This document shows positions 45,334 through 56,087 of a stretch of 64,000 nucleotides of DNA, piece by piece. Location of the stretch: NCBI GenBank assembly GCA_958450365.1, contig CAUEEP010000881.1, positions 186,001-250,000 of the forward strand. Direction: 5' to 3'. Both the position numbers and the translations under genes were made by a program. Source of the stretch: Mesorhabditis belari (taxonomy: Eukaryota > Nematoda > Chromadorea > Rhabditida > Rhabditidae). How positions within the stretch are numbered: the stretch's first letter is position 1; each line of letters starts with the position of its first letter. The notes under the pieces were generated by a model. The model saw only the letters and a program-made list of their open reading frames with translations. It made no database searches and had not been told where the DNA came from.

Positions 45334-45701
45334 AAACATTCACATTGTTTACTTTGCTTTTCATTGCGATAAATGTTATTGTTAACTTTTCTATTACAAA
45401 ATATGTAGGTAGATTGAAAAATGAATTACAACAGGCAGGTAAACTGGAAACCCATTGCGTTAAAAAGTTAAATAGTTGCCTAAAAACAAAAATTCGTGTT
45501 TCCAAAAGACGGTAAAATTGATGTGTATATGTCGTAGCCGATTCTGAATGGTTGGTTGGCATCGATTGCTTCTTTGCTCGCGATTCTATTGCGATTCATA
45601 GCAAAAAGGGTTAGGATAAAGATTTATTTGACCTCGAACAGCAGCTTAAATGGTTGAAGATCGAAATTGATTCCAAAAGTACAATAAATCAATCAATGGA
45701 T
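45334..45701. other. Intergenic, nothing supported
   Basis: Short spacer. It shares the phrase TATGTCGTAGCCGATT with 32026, of unknown meaning. Confidence 0.4.
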
Positions 45702-47252
45702 TCAATGAGGTAACACTTGAAAATACACTTGTTCATCATAGAAAAATGCTTGAAGGAAAGATTTCTTTCCATTTGGCGCTTTTGCTAGTTGTTCGTTTAG
45801 AGTTATGGACGGAATTTGATAAAAAGTAACCTGATAACTTCTCTCTTCTTTTCTCGTATAAGTGAAACAGATTATCTTTTCATCGTCTCGATAATGACTT
45901 GGTAGATCTAAAATTACGAAATAATCTCCATTAGTCTTTAAAAAGTTTGGTATTTGGAGGAAAAGGAAGGATTTCTCTAAAAATGGAGATTTCAGGTTTG
46001 GATTTTCAAATGAATCAATGATTTCTCCATAAAATGAGTCAGTATTCATCGAGAGTGGGATCTTTAATCCATCAATTATCTCAAAGAATTCGTGTAGGTA
46101 ATCATGATCGGAACATTTATAGATCGGAATTTGAAGTTTATCCTCTTTTATATCATGGTATCTTGTATGAATTCTCTGTTTCGTGTCCCGTGGGAAACTA
46201 ATAAGATCACATTTTGGCCTGTGAGTGCATTGTTGACGTGGTGGGTTTCTTTTCTGAAAGAAATACCCTTGAATTGGAAGCAACTTTGCAATTGATGGCA
46301 CTTTGATCTTTGGCACCTCAATTTCCTCCATTTTTACCCATTTTTTGATATGAATTTGCACTTGAAGCGCCAATTTCTCTCTTTCTCTCTTCAGCGCATC
46401 GATGAACATATAAAAGTCAACGGGATATTGACCACAATAGTGCAATTCGTCCCCCTCATCGACCCGCTTTTGTCCCTCACCCAATGAACTCTCCCAACTC
46501 TCATACAAGGTTCGACTCTCAATAAGGAAAATCTTCTTCTCATCATCCAACCAAGAACCTCTGAAAAGTGAGGCTTCTCCCAAATTTTTCTTTACAAATA
46601 ATGGATATCCCATATCGATAAATAGCCATTCTTCTTTACTTAAAAATGATATATAATGATCGAGATAGAATCGCGTTGTATACGTTAATCTTTTCATTTC
46701 CTCTAAAACCTCGAGTCGTTGATGAATAATACGGTAATTTTTCCATAAAGAGTAGTGCAATCGAGGATTATTCGTTGACAATAAATAAGCTGTACACAAC
46801 TCTCGACCTTGGTTCCGAAAATCGTTTAATAACAGATTTTCAAAGATTTTCCCAATGTCATCGGGTTTTTGTTCATCATTATCAACTCTTAGGCTCGTCT
46901 CCCACTCAAAACCTGTCATTTTGAGCATTTTCTGAGACATTTTGTTGAGAATTTCTTGTACAGTTTTATAGAAACCTGTTTTTTCGCTTTGAGTTAAAGT
47001 TTCAAATTTGATTTTCAACTGTTGAACGATATTTCTTCGAGAGTTTATCCCTTTTCGGTCATCGGCGAGTTTGAGGGAATCCAAAGGCAGTGATTTCTCT
47101 TCATCAGATCCTTTACTAGCTTCAGATTCTTTGGGAGGAAGATAAATTGGGCTCAGATCGGACATTTCTGGATCAACTGTCACTTGGTTTGTCGTACCAT
47201 CAAACCCAATTGGCCGTAATAAACTTGTCCGATCCACTTCAACGATTGGCAA
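45702..47252 (-). CDS. Long uncharacterised ORF, in frame with the kinase end
   Basis: A 516-codon uninterrupted frame. The first ATG is at 47165 (MSDLSPIYLPPKESEASKGS), and the frame is open back to a TAG at 47268-47270 that directly ends the kinase-like exon (RPTAEEVLKELDKNAAT). The protein is soluble and charged, with an acidic N-terminus, a helical middle (FRNQGRELCTAYLLSTNN, HQRLEVLEEMKRLTY, DALKREREKLALQVQIHIKK) and a C-terminal part rich in aromatic residues (YQVTFYQIPSITL). No motif is recognised. Either it is a separate gene, or the kinase continued into it, by readthrough ancestry or by splicing out 36 bases that start GTGTTG and end in that TAG. Confidence 0.6.
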   Translation of the reverse strand: MPIVEVDRTSLLRPIGFDGTTNQVTVDPEMSDLSPIYLPPKESEASKGSDEEKSLPLDSLKLADDRKGINSRRNIVQQLKIKFETLTQSEKTGFYKTVQEILNKMSQKMLKMTGFEWETSLRVDNDEQKPDDIGKIFENLLLNDFRNQGRELCTAYLLSTNNPRLHYSLWKNYRIIHQRLEVLEEMKRLTYTTRFYLDHYISFLSKEEWLFIDMGYPLFVKKNLGEASLFRGSWLDDEKKIFLIESRTLYESWESSLGEGQKRVDEGDELHYCGQYPVDFYMFIDALKREREKLALQVQIHIKKWVKMEEIEVPKIKVPSIAKLLPIQGYFFQKRNPPRQQCTHRPKCDLISFPRDTKQRIHTRYHDIKEDKLQIPIYKCSDHDYLHEFFEIIDGLKIPLSMNTDSFYGEIIDSFENPNLKSPFLEKSFLFLQIPNFLKTNGDYFVILDLPSHYRDDEKIICFTYTRKEERSYQVTFYQIPSITLNEQLAKAPNGKKSFLQAFFYDEQVYFQVLPH

Positions 47253-47689
47253 AAAGTGATACTCTTTCTATGTAGCTGCATTCTTATCCAACTCTTTCAA
47301 CACTTCTTCGGCTGTCGGTCTCTTGAAACGATCGAAACTCACACAACTAAAGAGTTGCGCATTGGATTTTCACTGAGTAATAATTTACTTTGAAACTAGT
47401 TTTCCAAAGATTGACGGACAACTTGGTGGTTGTAGACGAGTGAAGGTCTTCAGAGTGACATCGACGAGAAACTTGTAGTCATCGAAGTGCCCCTCACCGC
47501 CACACTAGCCATAAGAAGAGAAAACTAGTCTGAAAACATAAAATGTACTGCTTTTTCTTTTGATGTTTCTAATAAAAAGTTTCAAAAAATGTATCTATAC
47601 TGCCGACATAATGCAGACTTTTAAGAAGCTCTTTCTCGTCTTGTTTAGGGCTTTTTCATGCTTATTTACGTTGTCTGATTTCCCTCTGA

Positions 47690-47868
47690 CCAGGGAAGTC
47701 CTTCAGATCGCGCATCTGGGATTGAGCTGAGATCAAATGGATCTTCTAGAATCGACCATGCTGATCACGAATATTTATATAACTTCTGCCCTCGTTCGCC
47801 CAAACGCCTGACACAAGACGTTTATCCACTAGACCACAGCCGCACTTTCCTCCAACGCGTGAGGGACT
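47690..47868 (-). repeat. tRNA-related repeat (SINE-like), fuller copy
   Basis: On the minus strand the repeat has TGGTCTAGTGGATAA (47822-47836), like a polymerase III A box, and GGTCGATTC (47749-47757), like a B box, about 65 bp apart. It shares about 180 bp with 56088-56272 and part with 37.1 kb. It does not fold as a tRNA by eye, so it is called tRNA-related only from these motifs. Confidence 0.5.
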
Positions 47869-47914
47869 TTATAAAGCACATGCTACGACTTCCGTTTCAA
47901 ATCTCCTGCGTTTG

Positions 47915-48030
47915 GGCGAACGAGGGCAAACGTTATATACATATTCGTGATCAGCATGGTCGATTCTATAAGATCCATTTGGTCTCAGCTCAATCCCAGA
48001 TGAGCCTAAGCCTAAGCCGACTTGAAGGAC
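47915..48030 (+). repeat. Inverted partial copy of the tRNA-related repeat
   Basis: Contains GCGTTTGGGCGAACGAGGGC and GATCAGCATGGTCGATTCTA in plus orientation, facing the copy at 47690-47868 and so forming an inverted pair inside a kinase intron. It ends with two to three AGCCTA units at about 48002-48017. Confidence 0.6.
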
Positions 48031-49839
48031 TTCCTTTGTGAGTGAAGATTTGCAAAGTAATTGAAACTACATATTATATATGTATCTAAATTTTGCGCAG
48101 TTTTACTTGCCTACACAAAATTTATAAGCTAGAATTTATCAATCGGAAGTCTATTCCATCAATGAAGAGTTGCAAGTTAACCTTTAAGGAAGTCTTACTT
48201 TCTCTCGATCATCTCCCATATGACAAGCCCAAGGGAGTAAACATCATTTTTATGAGAAATCTAAAAATTTTAATTGTTTTTGTAACACTTAGTTTAGATT
48301 ACCTTTGATTTTCCCTCGTTTTCATTGTTTTCGTACTGTGGCGGACTCATGTAACGGGCCGTACCAGCGAATCCACTCGTGAACGTTTTATTGCATTCTT
48401 TTACACTCCCAAAGTCTCCAATTTTCAAAGAGTAATCAACATTGAGAAATATGCTGTAATTTATTGGATAAAGAATATTTTTAGATGAAACTTTTCTGGT
48501 TTTAAGTCACTGTGCACGGTTTGCCATTCTCGGTACAGGTAAGCGATAGCCGAGAAGAGTTGTTCGGTCCAAGTGATGATTGTTGTCATTGAATAGATTA
48601 GTTCTGGGTTAGAAACGGCTGAAATTGTGTTACGAAAACGGTTAGTATTGCATTCAATTAGTTTTAAAGTAAACATTTTAAAAAAATAAGCATTTTGAAG
48701 TTCTTTTTTGGAAGAAAAAGAAACTTAACTGTAAGTGGATGGTAATTTTCGACGGTTTATTGCAGCGAAAAAATGTAAATAACTATTAGGTACTTGCAAA
48801 AGAAACTGCGAATCATAAAACCCATGATACAACGACTGTAAGTAAAGATGATCCGGGTTGATTCGTATTTTTAGAAGTCCCAATATATTTTCTTTTTAAC
48901 AATATAAAAAGAATTTGACGAAGCTTCCTTTTGGAAGCCCAGTCGAACTTTCAAAAAGGGCACGAAAAATCGTCTGATGGAGTCGAAATTTCAACTTAAG
49001 ATTTCTCCAGGGTTTTTCAATAAATATTTTGTCATTAATATAAAATGAAAGAAGTTTAATAACTAAAATAAAAAAGATACAAGTTATTAGGTTGAACACA
49101 AAGTCTTGGTAAGGGTTTGGACTTGCGAAATATTGATTTATGTAAACAGAAAACCGCGGGAAGATGTTCAAAAGCTAGACTTCTCAGTCCCCTTTGGATT
49201 TAAAAAGTCGTTTCAGCTGTGAACATTTACAATTAAAATTACATTTAAAAATGAATGCTTTAATAGAGTACTCACATTGTTTCACTGTTTCTTTCTCACA
49301 ATATTCCATGTAAATTGCATAAAACGTCTCGCCGTCTTCCACAAATTCTCGATGTCGAATGAGAGCGATGATGTTTGGGTGATGGGTTGCCTCGAGGATA
49401 GTACATTCGATTTTATTAAAACGACTTGAGGGAATACATTTCTTCACTTCAAGTCTAAACTTTATAGCAACTCATACAATCGATAAAGAGGCCTTACGGT
49501 GTTCGATTTGTGACCAAATAGACATATCCATATGCTCCTTTTCCAATCCATCGCCCTTTTTCAACCAAATCAGCTATTTTTGTGTGACAAAATGATTTGT
49601 TTTAAGTCAAATGTGTAAAATAGAATAGAAATTAGCAAACTGAACTTAAAAAATGCACCACTCAATGAAATGAAAAGATATTTTGGGAAAGCGTCATTTT
49701 GTTGCACGACAAAAAGCACAACTTCTTGCGGAAATAAAACCATTTTCATTCCTGATCACACTTATTTTCCCTTCATTTTTCTAATTTCTTTTTCCTTGCA
49801 TTCTTCAAGGGAAACTTTAGTCATTGTTTAGCCTGTGAG

Positions 49840-49915
49840 ATGAATGCCCTCGAAATCTTGACTGTTTAGCCCTCGAAATCTTGACTGTTTAGCCCTCGAA
49901 ATCTTGACTCTAGAC
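49840..49915 (+). repeat. 23-bp tandem repeat in the divergent region
   Basis: Three copies of CCCTCGAAATCTTGACTGTT plus TAG in tandem. The other two TRIM-kinase spacers have a single copy of the unit, so this is a local expansion. Confidence 0.85.
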
Positions 49916-50064
49916 CGCCTTTTGGGGGTTCTATGGATAGATCTAAGCCTAAAACCTACTAATATTTTATCGACAGTAAAGTTTCAAACGGTTTTTTTGA
50001 AAAAAAAATTGCCCCCCCCCCCCGCTACTCAGGAAGTACCCTGATCATTGTTTCTTTTCAGAAA

Positions 50065-50115
50065 ATGAAAGTCTTTCAGTCTATCAACTGCGTTGTCTGC
50101 AAGTTGCCATGTAAG
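50065..50115 (+). pseudogene. First exon of a TRIM-like gene, rest lost
   Basis: ATG at 50065 begins MKVFQSINCVVCKLP followed by GTAAGTTATGC, exactly as in copies A, B and D, but after about 15 bases of intron the sequence changes to a Tc3-like fragment. It is the head-to-head partner of kinase K2. Confidence 0.8.
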
Positions 50116-50169
50116 TTATGCCTAAAAACCAGGCCTAAAAAGCTTACTTTGTCTTAATTTTACTTTAAA

Positions 50170-50470
50170 AAAACAATGCCGAAACAACTGAACTCTCTGA
50201 CGGGGAGCAACTCAACATGCAACAACTTGATTGGTCACTTTTCGAGATGGGTTGTCGAACCAATTGCTCAAGAGACTATATCAACCGTTACCCCAAAGCA
50301 CCACTCAAATATGGTACTTCAAATGCGCATGGTCGTCACAAGAAGCTCTCAAAACAGAACGAACGCCGTATCAGAAACAAAGCCTCAAACTCTACGAGAT
50401 CGGCAAACGAAATCAAGCGTGATTTACAACTTCCAGTGTCAAAGTGGACTGATTTTAGATGAAAACCGGG
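50170..50470 (+). mobile_element. Tc3-like transposase N-terminal fragment
   Basis: From 50217 the frame gives YINRYPKAPLKYGTSNAHGR and HKKLSKQNERRIRNKASNST then RSANEIKRDLQLPVSKWT, matching the style of the bipartite DNA-binding domain of Tc3-like transposases, and stops after DFR. The catalytic domain is absent. It breaks the TRIM-like gene whose first exon lies just upstream. Confidence 0.65.
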
Positions 50471-50836
50471 CCAATCGTGATCACTTACTCTACATCCCAC
50501 TCAATTGTTTACTTCCGAAAAACTAACCCCATAAAATCCTATTTTTCCGATTGATCCCTAAATTCATTTTGATGAAGCAAAAGGTTTATTTCAGTTTTTT
50601 AGACTACTACTTTGTTGTTTTGAACTTCCACTTGAAATCTCTTATATTGTTTGCCAAAAAAACAAACACAACTAGCCCTGTATGCTCAGGAAAGCTGTTG
50701 TGTTAGTTATAATTCATTTTTTTGGAGCTTTATCAGCCCAGAGTGCAGGCTATTCAAAAAAGCACCGATAACAGTTTTCGAGTTTGAGTCAAATTGAAAT
50801 TTTTTAGAAAATTTATTGCACAACTAAAATTTACAA
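50471..50836. other. Intergenic, nothing supported
   Basis: AT-rich sequence downstream of the lectin gene on the minus strand. No gene recognised. Confidence 0.45.
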
Positions 50837-52110
50837 TCATTGAGATCGAATCTTGCACACATAGCGAGCGAAATATCTATCCGAGTTGTTTGGCTCCCAT
50901 TCTGCTCTACCACATGAGCGATCGTTTCGGAGCTGAAAAATCATTTTTTGAAATTCTTTTATTAGGTAATCGCAAATAAATCTCAAGCACCCACCAGCCA
51001 TTGATATCCAATTCCCATTGGATAGACACCGATTCCGAAATAGTCAACCGGTGTCCCATCACTCCACCATCCATCATTGATGGCTCCCTTCGAATACAAT
51101 CCACTCCATACCATCAAATAGGCACACGGATTGCCATTGTTGACAACAACGTTTGTCATGTTACCCACATAGGAGCTGATCAAATCTGAAACAAAATTAG
51201 TGGCAGTTATTTGTGAAATTTTCTAGCACTGATGATTCAAATCTGAGTAAAACGGAATTCTCTCTTGACCCCTTACCATAAATAAAATCGTCTTCTTCTT
51301 TTGAATGAATTGACACGAGCTGTGCGCTCATCTGTTTACACCCTTCATCAGCGAGTTGATAGTCGACGAGCCTTGATCATAGGTGAAATCCTGATAGGAG
51401 CGTTCTTTTTTTTCAACGAGAAATCCTCACTCTTAGCCAGTAACAGGAATCCGTTCCATCAAAATATTGCCATCCTTGTGTCTTTTGCGGACATCTTTTG
51501 TCAGTGGTTGCTAAATAAAATGGATTTTTAAAGTTAAAGTTTTCGATACTACAATCATACGAGCAAAATGATGGTCTTGCTTGTTTACAATCAGCCGTTT
51601 TCCAGAGACCAGATGATTGATCCATCACAACACACGAAAATGAGCGATCGGTTGTGTCTGGCTGACCTGAAAGATTTGAAAAAATGCAAAAGACATTTAT
51701 TTTGTTTGCCAACCCTTAGCCCATGCTTGATACAGCAACGGCGACCCATCCGAATAAACCCATTGACCGACCGCCCTTTCTCTACTCCAATGTATGAGTC
51801 AGAAAAATCTAAAGTGAACTGAAACCAAGTAAAAAACAGAAATCACTTGAATCTGTCAACTTCTTCGAAACAAAGTTGTTCTCAAAAGTTGTCGTGATCT
51901 TGGCCAATTCTGAGTTGAGAACCTGACAGCCATACTTGGCCGTTGACTGGGTTTGCACTAAAAACATAAATTAGAGATGAGCTTTGAAATCCCACGTGTC
52001 ACCACAGAATAAACACATCGATTCTCTCCTGGGATTTGGTCGGAGGATTTTGGACAATAATAGGCCAAGGCATTGACAAAAAAATAAATAAACAGAAGAA
52101 AAGCTCTCAT
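50837..52110 (-). CDS. Second secreted protein with two C-type lectin-like domains
   Basis: Starts at 52110 with a signal peptide (MRAFLLFIYFFVNALAYYC). The first CTLD has STAKYGCQVLNSELAKITTT, YIGVEKG, QWVYSDGSPLLYQAW and WKTADCKQARPSFC. The second begins CPQKTQGWQYFDGTDSCYWL and has GCKQMSAQLVSIHSKEEDDF, MVWSGLYSKGAINDGWWSDG, RAEWEPNNSDRYFARYVCK and ends IRSQ then TGA at 50837. Canonical EPN/WND sites are not obvious. Two one-base frame breaks are needed, near 51771-51780 (GGG run) and near 51370, so it is either recently broken or mis-sequenced at short homopolymers. It lacks any close relation by eye to the lectin at 4.4 kb beyond the domain layout. Confidence 0.78.
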
Positions 52111-52720
52111 TTTTTAAGTGAAAATCACAAAAACACTTCCCAATGTAAGGTTTTTATGTCTTTCCGCAGCGATTTCCGTCGAGATAAAACATGGAGTAAT
52201 GTCAACAATTTGGAACTCAAAGTATGAGCAATTGCAAGTATGAAATAGGTTGTTTTTTGCTTCATTTTTTCAGAGTTGCTCATAAATTAGTTATTCACAA
52301 CAATCAAAAAAGGTTGAAGGCGTTTACGAGCAACCACAGCAATTCCAAAAGCCTTAGCCTTAGCCTCAGCCGGCGTCAGATTGTCAATCGAATGGAAATA
52401 TTTATCACAGCTGACCGTTAGGAAAATAGAGCATTTGCGCGTTTTGTTTCCACTACACGTTGACTTGTGTACTTAAATATTGTTGCACAATTCTTTTCTT
52501 TCTTACCGTCGCCAACTCTGTGAAAATTTTCTGGTATCATGTTTTAATTCGAAAAGAACTTTTAGGAGTTTATTTTTTAATTCCGCTTTCTTTAAAAAGC
52601 TCATTTATTTTTGTACATGTATTTTTTGTATTTTTTTTACAGAATGAAATACGGGTTCAGGCTATTCATTGAGCCCAAAATCACACGAATCAAACAATCC
52701 CGCACATTTTCACTTCTCAT
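52111..52720. other. Unassigned sequence
   Basis: No supported gene. A GCCTTAGCCTTAGCC stretch at about 52350 is similar to, but not, the nematode telomere repeat. Confidence 0.4.
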
Positions 52721-52724
52721 ACAG

Positions 52725-53735
52725 AGCCCTTGCAATAATTGCAGAAACAGCAACCAGCCCAACTTTTGTACCTTGTATACTCCTGAAAATGGCTGATTAG
52801 TTGTTGGAAACTCGGCTTACGCCGAGCATAACTCTGATTGAATATCTTTCATTTTGTATGAAAATCGCGCAATATTTAACAGGCTTAAGTCGCACTAAAC
52901 CTTCGTACTTGTACACTAAACTGTACTAAACGTACACTAAACTGAACGCACTAAACAGCACAAATCTAAACAACGATTAGGTTTTTATCAAAAATAGGCC
53001 GACTTTCGAAGTGCAATTGATGCAATAGTACATTTTGTCTATGCTGCCCTGCAAAATCTCGATATTTAGTTAATCAAATCAAAAGCTTTACTGTGTCCTC
53101 GCAACCATCACAAACACGATGTCCTTTAATCTGACGTGTAACTTCTGGTAACACATCCACGAAATCTAAAAGTTTATTTCTTTTTGAAAAAAACCAATTA
53201 AAACAAAACCCTGAGATCGATCTTTTTGTTCTGCGTTGACATAATTTTCCCTGTTACAGGATGGCTAAAAATATTTGTACGGTCAGCCTTCTTTCCAACC
53301 GTCATTGTTTTCTTATATCCGCGCGAAATAAGGCAAAACATCGTTTTCTATAGGAAAAAATGAAATTATAGAAAACACATTTTCGCGCGGACCTGTAGCA
53401 CCGGAAGCCGAGCTGCTGGACTAGCGAATTACCGAAAACGAAACAAAAATTTAACGGTTATTTTTCCAAAACCACCTAACAAAACTCAGCAAGTTATAAT
53501 ATCTTCTGTCTAAGCCCCACGATAATTAATTAAACAAAACCTGCCTTTTAAAAAGAGAAACCGCTACAGCAAGACACCAATCATATACCATTTAACCGGC
53601 ACTTTCGGGTCAAAATATTTATCGCACCGATAAAATCAATGTGATCGAAGCAACACAAAATAATATTGAAAAGTGATACAGCTTCGTACAGGCAGAAAAT
53701 AATACAGCTTCAAATTTGCAAAATCAGGATAAAAC
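52725..53735 (-). pseudogene. Truncated second TRIM-like paralogue (copy B2)
   Basis: Duplicate of 32480-33930 without the homopolymer tract. The minus strand retains the same pieces (RQIKGHRVCDG-like, exon start ICAV) and the degenerate CACTAAAC cluster. It joins directly to copy B at about 53740. Confidence 0.5.
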
Positions 53736-53740
53736 ACATC

Positions 53741-54680
53741 GCTGGAAGTTGACTTTATTAATTTAATCTTTCAAACTATACCGTCTCCTTGCAATCATCA
53801 CAAACACGAGGATTCCTCAGTCCTTCCATTTGACGTGTCATCATTGGCAATTCATTCAAGAAATCTAACGGATGAAAGTTCTTTTTATATTACAGCAATT
53901 ACCTTGAAATCGATCAACCATTGCATCACCATTGGAAAGGGTACCTTCTTTACAAATTGGGCAAATAAACCGGTGGGGATATTCCTTTTTTTCCGCATTC
54001 GTGTTTGGCGTGCGATTCTTCAGATAACATTCCGTACAGATAAGGTGATTGCAAAAGAGCGAACGCGATTTCTTTCCGTCAACTTGATTCGAATCTAAAT
54101 TAAACATAAATGTTCAACCAAAATGAATACTTTATTCCCCAAATAAACAATGAAACACTTACATTCATCATGACAAATTGGACATTCGGGAATTGTAAAG
54201 GGCTAAACGAAACTGGTCTACATAAAGAGCAAGAAAGACCTTGACAAGCAAATAACCATCTCCCAAAGGTGAAAGTGCCAAGGAATCTTCTTGCGATAGA
54301 ACATCTAAATCGGAAATACAAGCAAATAATATTCTTTTATTTTAAAAAAGCTGCGCCGTGTACACTTTAAACAAAACAAATTCACTTACCAATCAGGTAA
54401 AATGCAAAATTGGGATTGTCAAAGCCGTCATCCCTCCGAACACATTGATGTTCCCTCTCTTCTTTCTCCAACCACCTCTCGTTCTCGAAACATTCGTGAC
54501 ACATCGCCGATCCGCAGTATAAGCGTCGTGGTGATCGAGCCTCGTTGGCCTTTCGAGCAACTGAAAGTGACAAATTAACACAGTGCACTTAGGCATGTCG
54601 TATTCCATAGAATTAAGTAAAACGCATAACTTACATGGCAACTTGCAGACAGCGCAGTTGAGAGACTGAAAGACTTTCAT
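53741..54680 (-). pseudogene. TRIM-like gene copy B, B-box and coiled coil deleted
   Basis: Starts at 54680 as in copy A and keeps both RING-like regions: SPRRLYCGSAMCHECFENER, the PFTIPECPICHDE region, FCNHLICTECYLKN and FICPICKEG, then FLNELPMMTRQMEG and CDDCKETV. At 53741 it jumps from AACACATCGCT to GGAAGTTGAC. Copy A has about 650 bp between these motifs, carrying the B-box and helical exons. CGCT is present at both ends of the lost segment. The result is a RING-only protein without a proper end, or a dead gene. Confidence 0.78.
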
Positions 54681-55237
54681 TTCCTGAAAAGAAACAATGA
54701 TCAGGTACTTCCTGAGTAGCGGGGGGGCAATTTTGTTTTAAAAATAGCGTTTGAAATTTTACTGCCGATAAAATATTAGTAGGTTTTAGGCTTAGATCTA
54801 TCCATAGAACCCCCACAAGGGGGTCTAAGGTCAAGATTTCGAGGGGTCAGGGGAATGTCATTCTAATACAGCATTTACAGTATAAAGTATTCTGTTCAAA
54901 GTGTATCATCTCCATTCATTTCACAGGCTAAACAATGACTAAAGTTTCCCTTGAAGAATGCAAGGAAAAGAAAAATAAAATTAATTCCTGAATAAATATT
55001 TTTAAAAAGAAATTAGAAAAATGAAGGGAAAATAAGTGTGATCAGGAATGAAAGTGGTTTTTTTCCCGCGAAAAGTTGTGCTTTTTGTCGTGCAACAAAA
55101 TGACGCTTTGACAAAATGACGCAACAAAACAAAATATCTTTTCATTTCATTGAGTGGTGCATTTTTTAAGTTCAGTTTGCTAATTTCTATTCTATTTTAC
55201 ACATTTGACTTAAAACAAATCATTTTGTCACACAAAA
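54681..55237. promoter_or_regulatory. Divergent spacer of pair B
   Basis: 557 bp between the TRIM-like start and the expected kinase start, with the poly-G run, the ACCCCCACAAGGGGGT hairpin (about 54810) and the conserved blocks seen in the other pairs. An extra 60 bp or so at 54845-54912 is absent from pair A. Confidence 0.45.
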
Positions 55238-55760
55238 ATAGCTGATTTGGTTGAAAAAGGGCGATTGATTGGAAAGGAGCATATGGAAATGTCTATTTGG
55301 TCACAAATCAGTGAACAGAAACAGAACAGTGAAACAATGTGAGTACTCTATTAAAGCATTAATTTTTAAATGCAATAAGCGGAGATCGATAATGGTTCAC
55401 AGCTGAAATGGCTTTTTAAATCCAAAGGGAACTGAGAAGCCTAACTTTTGAACATATACAGACCCCGGTTTTCTATTTACATAAATAAATATTTCACAAG
55501 TCCAAACCCTTACCAAGACTTTGTGTTCAACCTAAAAATTTGTATCTTTTTATTTTAGTTATTAAACTTCTTTCATTTTAGTGATAAAACATTTATTGAA
55601 AAACCGTGGAGAAATCTTGTTGAAATTTCGACTCCAGAGACCATTTTTCGTACCCTTTTCGAAAGTTCCACTGGTCTTCCAAAAGGAAGCTTCGTTAGCT
55701 TCTTTTTATATCGTTAAAAAGAGAATATATTGGAGCTTCTAAAGATACGAATCAACCCGG
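55238..55760 (+). pseudogene. Protein kinase N-terminus relic (K3)
   Basis: Same layout as K1, including the same deletion that fuses ACAAATCA to the exon 2 donor. The start codon is ATA (55238-55240), the glycine-loop frame is broken by a missing base (GATTGATTGGAAAGGAGCAT), and later exon remnants have further indels. This is the most decayed copy. Confidence 0.75.
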
Positions 55761-56087
55761 ATCATCTTTACTTACAGTCGTTGTATGATGGTTTTTATGA
55801 CCCGCAGTTTCTTTTGCAAGTACCTAATAAAACCCCAATATCTCGCAGCTCGAGTAGACATGGGTGCTACAAATAGTTACCTACACTTTTTCGCTGCAAT
55901 AAGCCGTCTCGCCATCAGAAGAGAAAACTAATCTGAAAACATAAAATGTACTGCTTTTTCTTTTAATATTTCTAATAAAAAGTTTCAACAAATGTATCTA
56001 TACTGCCGACATAATGCAGACTTTTAAGAAGCTCTTTCTCGTCTTGTTTAGCGCTTTTTGATGCTTATTTTCGTTGTCTGATTTCCC
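55761..56087. other. Kinase-derived remnants
   Basis: Matches 36.6-37.1 kb with a 50-base novel insert (AAAACCCCAATATCTCGCAG onward) near 55825 and only the first bases of the C-lobe exon. Confidence 0.45.

Larger units (their letters stand above)
47268..49577 (-). pseudogene. Divergent protein kinase, most complete copy (K2)
   Basis: Kinase subdomains in order: GRWIGKGAYGYVYLVTN, VKKCIPSSRFNKIECTILEA and THHPNIIALIRHREF, YMEYCEKETVK, LFSAIAYLYREWQTVHSDLK then PEN formed across a splice, LKIGDFGSVKECN, GTARYMSPPQY, NDVYSLGLVIWEMIERK, and the C-lobe end VSFDRFKRPTAEEVLKELD. The Lys, Glu, HxD, Asn and DFG residues are present, and the style recalls GCN2/PEK-type kinases. Lesions: the expected start codon reads ATA (49575-49577), the C-lobe exon has TAG (47505-47507) where the 36.9 kb copy has GAG, and dispersed repeats fill the intron near 47.6-48.1 kb. 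Probably inactive now. It is head to head with a truncated TRIM-like exon. Confidence 0.75.

Noticed and set aside
47822..47870. Possible functional tRNA gene on the minus strand
   Set aside because: A-box-like and B-box-like motifs exist, but no acceptor stem or anticodon arm could be formed by eye. Kept only as a tRNA-related repeat.
48002..48017. Interstitial telomere repeat (AGCCTA units)
   Set aside because: Only two to three units, fewer than needed to exclude chance in this repeat-rich sequence.
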